A DNA stretch of 64,000 bases from Pedobacter gandavensis. Its GTDB lineage: Bacteria; Bacteroidota; Bacteroidia; Sphingobacteriales; Sphingobacteriaceae. Shown here piece after piece: positions 25,699 to 33,967 of this stretch (its first letter is position 1; every line of letters starts with the position of its first letter). Position numbers and translations under genes: made by a program. The stretch spans positions 1 to 64,000 of the forward strand of contig NZ_WNXC01000011.1 of assembly GCF_014172405.1 (NCBI RefSeq), given 5' to 3'. The notes beneath the pieces are model-generated. The model searched no databases, was not told the origin of the DNA, and saw only the letters and a program-made list of their open reading frames with translations.

Positions 25699-26619
25699 AT
25701 GACATCTTTTCAGCGAAAAACAGGTTTAGGTAAAGGATTAAGTGCGCTTTTAGATGACAGCGATTCGGTGAATCCACCGAAAAACGGAGTCAATCCTGTA
25801 AGCGAAAACAGGCAGGAAAATAGCAATAATAGCGCTATTGGACATGTCAAAATCAGTGATATTGATACCAATCCTTATCAGCCACGTACGGAGTTCGATC
25901 AGGTTGCTTTAATTGAACTTTCTGAGTCAATTAAAGTACAAGGTTTAATTCAGCCAATTACCGTTAGAAAACAAACAGGTAACCGGTTCCAGTTGATTTC
26001 AGGTGAACGTAGGTTGAGGGCTTCTAAACTAGCTGGCCTGACGGAAATTCCCGCTTATGTGCGCAATGCCAATGATCAGCAAATGCTGGAAATGGCATTG
26101 ATTGAAAACATTCAGCGTGAAAATCTAAATGCCATGGAGGTCGCACTGTCTTTCCAAAGGATGCTTGAAGAATGTAACTTAAAACAGGAACAACTGGGTG
26201 AACGTGTTGGTAAAAACCGAACTACAGTGGCCAATTACCTTCGTTTGCTGAAGTTGCCACCAGAAATTCAAATCTCCATCAGAGATCAAAAGATTTCTAT
26301 GGGCCATGCACGTGCATTAATCAATGTAGAAGAGGTAGAAAAACAACTTTTTATCCACCGTGAAATTATCGATAAAGGCCTTTCTGTAAGGAAAGTCGAA
26401 GAACTAGTAAGGAGTATCAATAGCTTAGATATTACTCCTAAACGTCCAAAACAATCAAATGGCGTGTCTTTTGAATACCAAAAATTGCAAAAAGACCTCA
26501 CTACAAAGTTTTCTACGAAAGTGAAACTGAAAGTAGGAGAGAATGGTAAAGGTGCAATTGAAATTCCTTTCATGTCGGAAGATGACCTGAGCAGGATTTT
26601 AGAATTATTGGATTGGTAA
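25699..26619 (+). CDS. parB: Chromosome-partitioning protein ParB (Spo0J)
   Basis: ParB binds parS, hydrolyses CTP and spreads along DNA. The 306-residue protein starts with the ParA-stimulating basic peptide RKTGLGKGLSALLDD. It then has the ParB/Srx CTPase domain (GLIQPITVR, ISGERRLRASKLAGL, ALIENIQRENLN) over about 45-150. A KorB-type helix-turn-helix (LGERVGKNRTTVANYLRLL) covers about 165-200, and a C-terminal dimerisation segment ends the protein. Its stop overlaps the next start in a TAATG arrangement. Confidence 0.97.
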   Translation: MTSFQRKTGLGKGLSALLDDSDSVNPPKNGVNPVSENRQENSNNSAIGHVKISDIDTNPYQPRTEFDQVALIELSESIKVQGLIQPITVRKQTGNRFQLISGERRLRASKLAGLTEIPAYVRNANDQQMLEMALIENIQRENLNAMEVALSFQRMLEECNLKQEQLGERVGKNRTTVANYLRLLKLPPEIQISIRDQKISMGHARALINVEEVEKQLFIHREIIDKGLSVRKVEELVRSINSLDITPKRPKQSNGVSFEYQKLQKDLTTKFSTKVKLKVGENGKGAIEIPFMSEDDLSRILELLDW

Positions 26620-27323
26620 TGTCAAAGGCTTTACTCTTGTCTGGACTATTGTTTGTCGCTTCCATCGCTGTTCATGCGCAGGTAGCAACCCCCCTTAAAA
26701 AGGACAGTGCCCTGGCAAGTCCGGTTAAAAATAAAGTAGATACTTTAAAGCCCAAATATGTAAATCCTGGTAAAATTGCCGGGAGAAGGGCAATGATTCG
26801 CTCTGCGATTTTACCCGGTCTGGGTCAGATCAGAAGTGGCTTTAATCTTTATCGTGGACTAAAAGTAGCGGGTATCTATACCGGAGCTACTTTATTGACG
26901 ATTTCTTATATAGATAACAATAAGAATTACCATATCTTTTTGACCGAATTGCAGGAACGGGAAAAGGCAAGGATCTATGCCGCCGCTTTGGCAGCAAATA
27001 ATGGAAATCCAAACGCTCCAGGTCTGCCAGAAAAAGGGAATCCTAATGTGGAGGATTATGGACAAGTGTCCGATGCAAACCTGATTACTGCAAAAGATAC
27101 CTACAGAAGAAATAAAGATGTAATCCTTTTCTCTTATGTCGGCTTATATCTTTTGAATGTTGTGGATGCCTATGTAGATGCCAGACTGAAATATTTTGAT
27201 GTAGGTGATGTATCTGTTAAAATAAGGCCTGCAATGATCAATAATAATTCCATGTATGGTGGCAATACGATGTATGGATTAAATTTACCTTCCCCTGGAC
27301 TTAAAGTAGCGATCGTTTTTTAA
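26619..27323 (+). CDS. DUF5683-type membrane-associated protein
   Basis: I use the ATG at 26619, which overlaps the parB stop (TAATG); the product is 234 residues with a signal peptide (MSKALLLSGLLFVASIAVHAQ). A polar stretch follows, then AMIRSAILPGLGQIRSGFNLYRG, which is the conserved DUF5683 entry motif, two hydrophobic segments (about 85-105 and 170-190), and a Gly/Asn/Met-rich tail. Function is unknown. The parA-parB-DUF5683-dapB-lepB order recurs in Bacteroidota (recollection), so a membrane role linked to segregation or envelope growth is conceivable. Confidence 0.8.
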   Translation: MSKALLLSGLLFVASIAVHAQVATPLKKDSALASPVKNKVDTLKPKYVNPGKIAGRRAMIRSAILPGLGQIRSGFNLYRGLKVAGIYTGATLLTISYIDNNKNYHIFLTELQEREKARIYAAALAANNGNPNAPGLPEKGNPNVEDYGQVSDANLITAKDTYRRNKDVILFSYVGLYLLNVVDAYVDARLKYFDVGDVSVKIRPAMINNNSMYGGNTMYGLNLPSPGLKVAIVF

Positions 27324-27363
27324 GCCTCAGAAAAAAAATATAATATTAATTGAACCAACAAAA

Positions 27364-28104
27364 ATGAAAATAGCACTATTGGGTTATGGTAAAATGGGTC
27401 AGATTATTGAACGTTTTGCCCTGGAAAGAGGCCATGAGGTGGTCTTGAAAATCAACTCACGAAATCAAGACGAACTTAACGTAACGAATTTATCCAAAGC
27501 AGATGTTGCCATAGATTTTAGCGTTCCCGATGCAGCAATCCCTAATATTTACCTTTGTTTTGAAGCCAATGTGCCTATTGTTGTCGGTTCTACAGGTTGG
27601 TATGGACAATTGCAGGAAGTAAAAGACGCTTGTCTAAGCAGGAACAATACCTTATTGTATGGATCAAACTTCAGTATTGGGGTAAATATATTTTTCCATA
27701 TCAATCAGGTTTTAGCAAAAGTTATGAATAACTTCCCCGCCTATGATGTGCAGGTAGAAGAAATTCACCATACCCAGAAACTGGATTCACCAAGTGGTAC
27801 TGCAATGACTATTGCAGAAAGTATCATTGATGAACTGGATAGTAAGAAGGAATGGGTAAATGAATTGGTAGGGAGTCCTTTTGAAGATGTCGTTAAAAAA
27901 GATCAGGTACTGATCGAATCACATCGCATTGAACATGTCCCTGGAACTCATACTGTGGTGTATAGTTCTGAAGTGGATGATATTGAAATAAAACATACCG
28001 CACACAATCGTGCTGGTTTTGCTTTGGGCGCTATAGTTGCAGCGGAGTGGTTGCAAAATAAACAAGGCTTTTATAACATAGCCGATATATTTAATTTTAA
28101 ATAA
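27364..28104 (+). CDS. dapB: 4-hydroxy-tetrahydrodipicolinate reductase
   Basis: DapB reduces 4-hydroxy-tetrahydrodipicolinate with NAD(P)H in the lysine/diaminopimelate pathway, which also supplies peptidoglycan. The 246-residue protein begins with the nucleotide-binding MKIALLGYGKMGQ. It shows the ADVAIDFSVPDA strand, the SNFSIGVN substrate-loop segment, and the HHTQKLDSPSGTA catalytic motif. It is shorter than E. coli DapB (about 273) but complete for the Bacteroidota form. It is 40 bp after the DUF5683 gene and 6 bp before lepB. Confidence 0.96.
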   Translation: MKIALLGYGKMGQIIERFALERGHEVVLKINSRNQDELNVTNLSKADVAIDFSVPDAAIPNIYLCFEANVPIVVGSTGWYGQLQEVKDACLSRNNTLLYGSNFSIGVNIFFHINQVLAKVMNNFPAYDVQVEEIHHTQKLDSPSGTAMTIAESIIDELDSKKEWVNELVGSPFEDVVKKDQVLIESHRIEHVPGTHTVVYSSEVDDIEIKHTAHNRAGFALGAIVAAEWLQNKQGFYNIADIFNFK

Positions 28105-28110
28105 AAAAGT

Positions 28111-29307
28111 ATGAATTGGAAATTCTGGCAAAAGAATAAGGATGCCAAGCCAGGTAAGAAAAAGACCAAAAGCCGCGAATGGTTCGACGCCATTTTATTT
28201 GCAGTAATCGCAGCCACCATTATCAGGGTGTTTTTTATTGAAGCCTATACGATACCTACAGCCTCCATGGAAAGGTCGCTATTGGTTGGCGATTTCTTAT
28301 TTGTGAGTAAAGTGAATTACGGTGCGAGAATTCCGATGACGCCCGTTGCTTTTCCTTTTGCTCACCATACGATGCCAATTACGGGTACTAAAGCGTATTG
28401 GGAAGGCGTGAAATGGGACTTTCACAGGCTACCAGGTCTTTCTGATATCAAAAGAAATGACGTAGTGGTATTCAACTATCCACAAGGAGATACGGTTGCT
28501 GTAGAGTACCAGGATCAAGATTATTACCAAATGGTACGTTCTCTAGGTTGGAAACAAGTAAATAGTCAATTTACAATCATCAGCCGTCCGGTTGATAAAA
28601 GAGAAAATTATATCAAAAGATGTATCGGTATTGCTGGTGATACCATCAGTATGAAAAATGCTTTAGTTTACCTGAATGGTAAAGCTGATCCGTTAAAAAA
28701 TACAGGTCAGATTTCCTATGAGGTGGTTTTTAAAACTACCGATGTGAATTTCAAAGTGTTTGAAGATATTGGCTTTAATGTTTCTGATGAAATTTCTGCC
28801 ATGAATCAAAATACTTACCAGTTTACTGGAACTGCAGGAATGATGGATCAGGTGCGCAAACTGGATTTCGTTCAGTCTGTGCATGAAATGACCGAGCCAG
28901 CAGGTAAAAAAGATCCCGATATTTTCCCTTTTGATCCAAATAGAAATTGGAATGTAGATAATTTCGGGCCAATCATTATTCCTAAAAAAGGCTGGACAGT
29001 TAAATTGGATAGCGCAACAATGCCACTTTATGAAAGAAGTATCCGTATTTATGAAGGTAATAAAGTAGAAAAATCAGGTAAAGGCTGGTTGATCAACGGT
29101 GTTGCTGCGGATAGCTATACTTTTAAAATGAATTACTATTGGATGATGGGTGATAATCGTCATAGGTCTGCCGATTCTCGCTACTGGGGTTTTGTACCAG
29201 AAGATCATATCGTTGGAAAAGCATTGTTCATCTGGATGAGCTATGATACCAACGGATCTTTCTTTAGTAAGATTAGATGGAATAGATTATTCAGAGGAAT
29301 TAATTAA
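28111..29307 (+). CDS. lepB: Signal peptidase I
   Basis: This membrane serine protease removes type I signal peptides from exported proteins. The 398-residue sequence has an N-terminal basic region, one membrane segment (about 25-45), the nucleophile Ser52 in IPTASMERSLLVGD, and the general-base Lys169 in ENYIKRCIGIAGD. The box E region MMGDNRHRSADSRYWGFV lies near residue 345. The Ser-Lys interval and the stretch after Lys169 are much longer than in compact LepB enzymes, as is typical of the phylum. It ends the parA operon at a strong terminator. Confidence 0.95.
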   Translation: MNWKFWQKNKDAKPGKKKTKSREWFDAILFAVIAATIIRVFFIEAYTIPTASMERSLLVGDFLFVSKVNYGARIPMTPVAFPFAHHTMPITGTKAYWEGVKWDFHRLPGLSDIKRNDVVVFNYPQGDTVAVEYQDQDYYQMVRSLGWKQVNSQFTIISRPVDKRENYIKRCIGIAGDTISMKNALVYLNGKADPLKNTGQISYEVVFKTTDVNFKVFEDIGFNVSDEISAMNQNTYQFTGTAGMMDQVRKLDFVQSVHEMTEPAGKKDPDIFPFDPNRNWNVDNFGPIIIPKKGWTVKLDSATMPLYERSIRIYEGNKVEKSGKGWLINGVAADSYTFKMNYYWMMGDNRHRSADSRYWGFVPEDHIVGKALFIWMSYDTNGSFFSKIRWNRLFRGIN

Positions 29308-29325
29308 GATAATTACTATTTGTTG

Positions 29326-29355
29326 AAGGCTGGCGTTTTACGCCAGCCTTTTTTT
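29326..29355 (+). terminator. Rho-independent terminator of the parA-lepB operon
   Basis: The perfect 10-bp stem AAGGCTGGCG/CGCCAGCCTT (29326-29335 with 29341-29350) has a 5-nt loop and is followed by a T-run to 29355. Confidence 0.92.
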
Positions 29356-29393
29356 GTTGGTCATTTTTTTTTGGTAAAAATGCCATTTCATTA

Positions 29394-29403
29394 GCGCTAG
29401 CGC
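29394..29403. promoter_or_regulatory. GC-rich palindrome upstream of the ROK regulator
   Basis: GCGCTAGCGC is a perfect 10-bp palindrome in AT-rich DNA, 113 bp before the ROK start codon. It could be an operator for the adjacent regulator; this is inference. Confidence 0.35.
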
Positions 29404-29488
29404 ATAAATCTTAGTGTGTTTTATTTATAAGCATCGTATACTTAAAAAATAATTTAAAAAGAATTGTGGTTTTATGGTAATTTAATTT

Positions 29489-29496
29489 TAAGTTTG
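29489..29496 (+). promoter_or_regulatory. -7 promoter box for the ROK gene
   Basis: TAAGTTTG is an exact TAnnTTTG match 20 bp before the GTG start. A TTG at 29464-29466 may be the -33 element, with slightly long spacing. Confidence 0.5.
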
Positions 29497-29516
29497 GGTA
29501 ACTAAATTATAAACTT

Positions 29517-30710
29517 GTGACCGCCAGTATTAAGAAATACCATCAGTTACGGACGGATGTGATCAAACACTTGTATTACAGTAAGCATTTAACGCTTACT
29601 GAATTAAGTCGTTTGACGCATAAAAGTCTGCCGTTAATCACCAACGTGGTGAATGACCTGGTAGAAGATGGATATATTTTGGAGCATGGCTTGGCGCCCT
29701 CTACCGGTGGCCGAAGAGCATTAACCTTTCTTCTGAACCAAAAGAAGCAAAGATATATTGTTGCAGTGGCAATGGATCAATTGGTCACTCAAGTCGTAAT
29801 TTATGATTTATTGAACCAGGTCCAAATGTTACCTGAATTGTTGAAATTCAATCTCAATGCCGCTGATGCATCACTTAATCAAACTTTAATAAGCTTTCTT
29901 AAAGATTACATTTCCCGTTCAGGTATTCTTCCTGAGCAGATTTTGGGGATTGGTATCGGAATGCCTGGTTTTGTAAATACCGCAGAAGGGATCAATTATA
30001 CTTTTTTTGAAGTAAAAGGTGGTGGAAATTTAAGAACTTACTTAACTAAAGCACTCAATTTACCTGTATTTATCGACAATGATTCCAGCCTGATCGCACT
30101 GGCAGAACTGAAATTTGGTGCCGGAAAGGACCTGAAGGATGTGATGGTCGTGAATATAGGTTGGGGAATTGGTCTGGGTATGATCATTAACGGAAGCTTG
30201 TTTAGGGGACACAGCGGATACGCAGGGGAGTTTAGCCACATTCCCTTATCACAGAGTAATAAATTGTGCTCTTGTGGGAAACGTGGATGTCTGGAAGTCG
30301 ATACCTCTTTGCTGGTATTGGTGGAAAGGGCAAAATCGAAAATCGCTGAGGGATTTAATTCCAGTTTAGAGCATCTTTTTCTGGACGACAGCAAATTACA
30401 TGGGGATCATTTTTTGGAAGCGGCAAAGGCAGGGGATCCTTTAGCTGTTTCTATTCTCGCAGACGCCGCTTTTCTAATAGGAAAAGGTCTGGCTACTTTA
30501 ATTCATATCATTAATCCCAAATTAATTGTGTTAGGGGGCAGGGGAGCCACCGCAGGAAAAATGATGATGGCGCCTATTCAACAGGCCATTCATGAATTTT
30601 GTATCCCGCGACTGGCAGAACACACCGAGATTAAAGTATCTGAATTGGGTACTGAATCCGGACTTTTAGGTGCCGCAACGCTTGTTATAGAGAACTGTAA
30701 TTTTAATTAA
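29517..30710 (+). CDS. ROK-family transcriptional regulator (NagC/XylR type)
   Basis: The 397-residue protein starts at a GTG. It has an N-terminal winged helix-turn-helix (about 12-62, LTLTELSRLTHKSLPLITNVVNDL) and a C-terminal ROK sugar-kinase-like fold. That fold has the GIGIGMPG and FIDNDSSLIALAE motifs and the zinc site CSCGKRGCLE preceded by GEFSHIPL. The HTH marks it as a regulator rather than a sugar kinase; ROK regulators usually respond to a sugar or sugar phosphate. It lies directly upstream of a SusC/SusD pair on the same strand and is the obvious candidate to control it. Confidence 0.92.
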   Translation: MTASIKKYHQLRTDVIKHLYYSKHLTLTELSRLTHKSLPLITNVVNDLVEDGYILEHGLAPSTGGRRALTFLLNQKKQRYIVAVAMDQLVTQVVIYDLLNQVQMLPELLKFNLNAADASLNQTLISFLKDYISRSGILPEQILGIGIGMPGFVNTAEGINYTFFEVKGGGNLRTYLTKALNLPVFIDNDSSLIALAELKFGAGKDLKDVMVVNIGWGIGLGMIINGSLFRGHSGYAGEFSHIPLSQSNKLCSCGKRGCLEVDTSLLVLVERAKSKIAEGFNSSLEHLFLDDSKLHGDHFLEAAKAGDPLAVSILADAAFLIGKGLATLIHIINPKLIVLGGRGATAGKMMMAPIQQAIHEFCIPRLAEHTEIKVSELGTESGLLGAATLVIENCNFN

Positions 30711-30719
30711 ATATAAAGG

Positions 30720-30754
30720 AAGCTTTTTAGTCTAGGGATAAGCTAAAAGCTTTT
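30720..30754 (+). terminator. Hairpin between the ROK gene and susC
   Basis: A 10-bp stem with one bulged T (30720-30730 with 30743-30752) ends in TTTT. It is either a weak ROK terminator or a hairpin in the susC leader. Confidence 0.4.
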
Positions 30755-30811
30755 AAGTGCAACAGGAGTACCAATAATTAACCTAAATTTTAACAACTAA
30801 ATCTTTACAAG

Positions 30812-33800
30812 ATGAAACAGATGTACTTAAAGTGTATGGCCGTTTTGTTATTAAGCGTAATAACAATAACTGCTTATGCGCAACAAAAAGTTACCGGTAC
30901 GGTAACGGAAAAATCAGGGCAGCCCATCCCTGGCGTAAGTGTAACAGAAAAGGGCTCAAAAAATGGAACTTCAACTAATGCAGATGGAAAGTTTAGCATT
31001 TCTGTAAAGAAAGGCGCAACATTAGTGTTTTCTTCTGTAGGCTTAGGTACTAAAGAAGTAAATGTAGGAAATAACGCAAGCCTTGGAAATGTGGTGCTTG
31101 AGGATGATGCAAATGCCCTGAATGAAGTTGTAGTAACGGCCTTAGGTATCAAAAGAGAAAAGAAATCTTTAGGATATGCGATGCAGGAACTTAAAGGGGA
31201 AACTTTGGTAGATGCTAGAGAACCTAACCTGGTAAACGCCTTGTCAGGTAAGGTTGCTGGTTTGCAAATTACCCGTTCTAGTAGCGGCCCGACTGGTTCA
31301 TCCAAAATTACGTTAAGAGGTAACAACTCACTTACGGGTGAGAACCAACCCTTAATTGTGGTAGACGGTGTACCTATGGATAACTTTACAGGTGCTAAAA
31401 ATAATGATTTTTCTAATCCTAGTTTGGATATGGGTAGCGGTTTAGCCGATATCAATCCGGAAGATATCGAAAGCATGTCGGTTCTAAAAGGCCCAACGGC
31501 TTCCGCCCTTTATGGATCAAGAGCAGGTAATGGTGTGATCTTAATTACCACAAAATCAGGTAAAGCACAAGCTGGTCTTGGAATCACAGTTACTTCCTCT
31601 TTGGGAATTGAAAGTGTTTTTACTGGTCCTAATTTGCAAAATTCATTCGGACAAGGAGAAAATAGCATTTATAAAAATATCTCAAACGCAAGTTGGGGAC
31701 CTCACATTGAAGGGCAACTGGTTACAAAATGGAATGGTGAGCAAGTGCCACTTCAAAGTTTTGATAACATAGGGAATTATTTTCAAAATGGTATTTCATT
31801 AAACAACGGGATTTCATTCCAGCAACAATACAAAGGAACGTCTATTTATACTTCCCTAAATCGTGCTGACGATAAAAGTGTTATTCCTGGTGTTAAATTG
31901 ACCAGAACAAATTTAACAGCAAGAGCCGTGAGTAAATTTGGAAAGGACGATCGTTGGACAACAGATACTAAAGTTCAGTACATCAATAGCAACGCAGAAA
32001 ATAGACCTTTATTAGGTTCAAGAAGTGAAAATGCTTTTGCCGCAATTTATAACTTGCCAAGATCAATGGATATCCGTGATTTTAGTGCTGCCAAAAAAGC
32101 AGACGGCAATATGTTGTGGTACGGCGGAGGTAATCAGATCAACCCTTACTGGGCACGTCAATATAACTTGAATCAGGATATTAGAGATCGTTTCTTAATG
32201 AACGGATCATTGAAATATCAATTCAATAACTGGTTAACTGCAGAAGTAAAAGGTGGTGCGGATATGTATACGACCAACACGGAGACTAAAGTGTATGGCG
32301 GTAGTCCAATTGTTTCTACAGGAAGATACGGTGCAGGTAAGAACGTTTTCACTGAAACAAATTTCAGTACTTTAATTACTGCTAAACAAGATAATTTATT
32401 CAGCAAAGTTGGTGGTGCAATGACCTTGGGTGGAAATCTAATGTCAAGTAAAGCTTCTGGCTTAGCGGCAAACTCAGGTGAATTGGTTGTGCCAGACTTT
32501 TTCTCGTTAAACAACGGTGTAAACAGAGCAACCATAGAAGAAGACTTCAGAACAAAAAAGATCAACTCGGTATATGGATCAGGTCAGCTTAATTGGGATC
32601 AGTATTTATTCCTGGATGTGACCTTTAGAAATGACTGGACTACTACTTTGAACAGCAATAACCGTTCTTATTTCTATCCTTCTGTGAGTACCTCTTTCGT
32701 TTTTTCTGACATGATTACTAAAACAGGTGGAACATTGCCTTCTTGGATGAGCTACGGTAAAGTGAGAGCTTCTTATGCTGAGGTAGGTAATGATCTTGAT
32801 GCTTATAAGCTATACAATACGTATACCATCAGTAAGGATCCAAACGGAAATACGACAGCTTCAAGAAATAAAGTTTTAAATGATCCCAATGTAAAAAGCG
32901 AGTTGATTAAAGCATTTGAAGTAGGTGCGGAGATGAGATTTTTCGATAGTAAGTTTGGTTTTGATATTGCTTATTATAAATCAAATGCAACCAGACAACT
33001 ACTGGAAATCTCGATGGACCCTCTGAGTGGTTATGAGAAAAGAAGGGTAAATGCTGGTGATATTCAAAATACTGGATTTGAAGCAATGTTAGATGCAAGA
33101 ATGATGTCAAATCAAAATGGTTTGAACTGGAATATGTTGCTAAACTTCTCAAGAAATAACAATACAGTTAAAGAAATAACTCCTGATGTTCGTGAATATC
33201 AATTAGGTGGCTATGATGATGTATATGTTTTAGCGGTAACCAATCAAAAATATGGAGAGATTTATGGAAGTAAATACCTTAGAGTAGAAGATGCTTCCAG
33301 CCCTTTTAATGGTCAATTGATTCTTGATGCAGATGGTTTGCCTCAAAGAGGTGCACAAAAAACAAGACTTGGAAATCAGCAGGCAAACGCTTTACTAGGT
33401 TTAACCAATAGTTTTGCTTACAAAGGATTTGGATTGTCATTCCTTGTAGATGCCCGTTTCGGTGGTCAAATTTTTTCTGGAACCAATGCTGCAATGCAGG
33501 AGAACGGAACTGCAGCAATTACAGCTCCTAATGGTTTAAGAGAGCAAATGGTAGTGGGTGGTGTGATCTTAAATGGTGGCCAATATGTTCAGAATAGTAT
33601 TCCGGTAACTCCAGAAAGATATTGGGCTAAAGTTCATAGCTATGGAAACCTTGGAATCGGGGAAGAAAACATCTATAGTGCAACTAATATTCGCTTAAGA
33701 AATGTTCAGTTAAACTATACTATTCCAACCAAATTCCTTTCTAAAACACCTATTCAACGTGCAAAAATTGGTGTGTCCTGCAATAATGTATGGTTAATTT

Positions 33801-33925
33801 CAGGTGATATGAATGGCATTGACCCGGAGTCTGTATACGCTACAAAGGGCAATGCTACTGGATTTGAAAATTTCAGCGCGCCAACTACACGTACATTCTT
33901 ATTCAACTTAACACTGGGCTTCTAA
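30812..33925 (+). CDS. SusC/RagA-type TonB-linked outer-membrane transporter
   Basis: The 1037-residue protein has a signal peptide ending near ITAYAQQ, a CarboxypepD_reg domain (about 25-95, KVTGTVTEKSGQPIPGVSV), a plug (about 100-240, with NEVVVTALGIKREKKSLGYA, TLRGNNSL and VLKGPTASALYGSRAGNGVI), and a beta-barrel to the C-terminus (TRTFLFNLTLGF). SusC proteins import glycans or peptides across the outer membrane with a SusD lid and TonB energy. The SusD partner starts 42 bp downstream. The upstream ROK regulator suggests a sugar-type ligand. No STN domain is present, so it is not wired to an ECF anti-sigma. Confidence 0.95.
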   Translation: MKQMYLKCMAVLLLSVITITAYAQQKVTGTVTEKSGQPIPGVSVTEKGSKNGTSTNADGKFSISVKKGATLVFSSVGLGTKEVNVGNNASLGNVVLEDDANALNEVVVTALGIKREKKSLGYAMQELKGETLVDAREPNLVNALSGKVAGLQITRSSSGPTGSSKITLRGNNSLTGENQPLIVVDGVPMDNFTGAKNNDFSNPSLDMGSGLADINPEDIESMSVLKGPTASALYGSRAGNGVILITTKSGKAQAGLGITVTSSLGIESVFTGPNLQNSFGQGENSIYKNISNASWGPHIEGQLVTKWNGEQVPLQSFDNIGNYFQNGISLNNGISFQQQYKGTSIYTSLNRADDKSVIPGVKLTRTNLTARAVSKFGKDDRWTTDTKVQYINSNAENRPLLGSRSENAFAAIYNLPRSMDIRDFSAAKKADGNMLWYGGGNQINPYWARQYNLNQDIRDRFLMNGSLKYQFNNWLTAEVKGGADMYTTNTETKVYGGSPIVSTGRYGAGKNVFTETNFSTLITAKQDNLFSKVGGAMTLGGNLMSSKASGLAANSGELVVPDFFSLNNGVNRATIEEDFRTKKINSVYGSGQLNWDQYLFLDVTFRNDWTTTLNSNNRSYFYPSVSTSFVFSDMITKTGGTLPSWMSYGKVRASYAEVGNDLDAYKLYNTYTISKDPNGNTTASRNKVLNDPNVKSELIKAFEVGAEMRFFDSKFGFDIAYYKSNATRQLLEISMDPLSGYEKRRVNAGDIQNTGFEAMLDARMMSNQNGLNWNMLLNFSRNNNTVKEITPDVREYQLGGYDDVYVLAVTNQKYGEIYGSKYLRVEDASSPFNGQLILDADGLPQRGAQKTRLGNQQANALLGLTNSFAYKGFGLSFLVDARFGGQIFSGTNAAMQENGTAAITAPNGLREQMVVGGVILNGGQYVQNSIPVTPERYWAKVHSYGNLGIGEENIYSATNIRLRNVQLNYTIPTKFLSKTPIQRAKIGVSCNNVWLISGDMNGIDPESVYATKGNATGFENFSAPTTRTFLFNLTLGF

Positions 33926-33967
33926 TTTTTTTAACAAAGGAAATTTCCTTTATAAATCAAGATTCTG

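Noticed and set aside
30874-31476. A 200-residue minus-strand open frame inside susC
   Set aside because: It lies fully within the conserved plug region of SusC and shows no family motif; it is a shadow frame.
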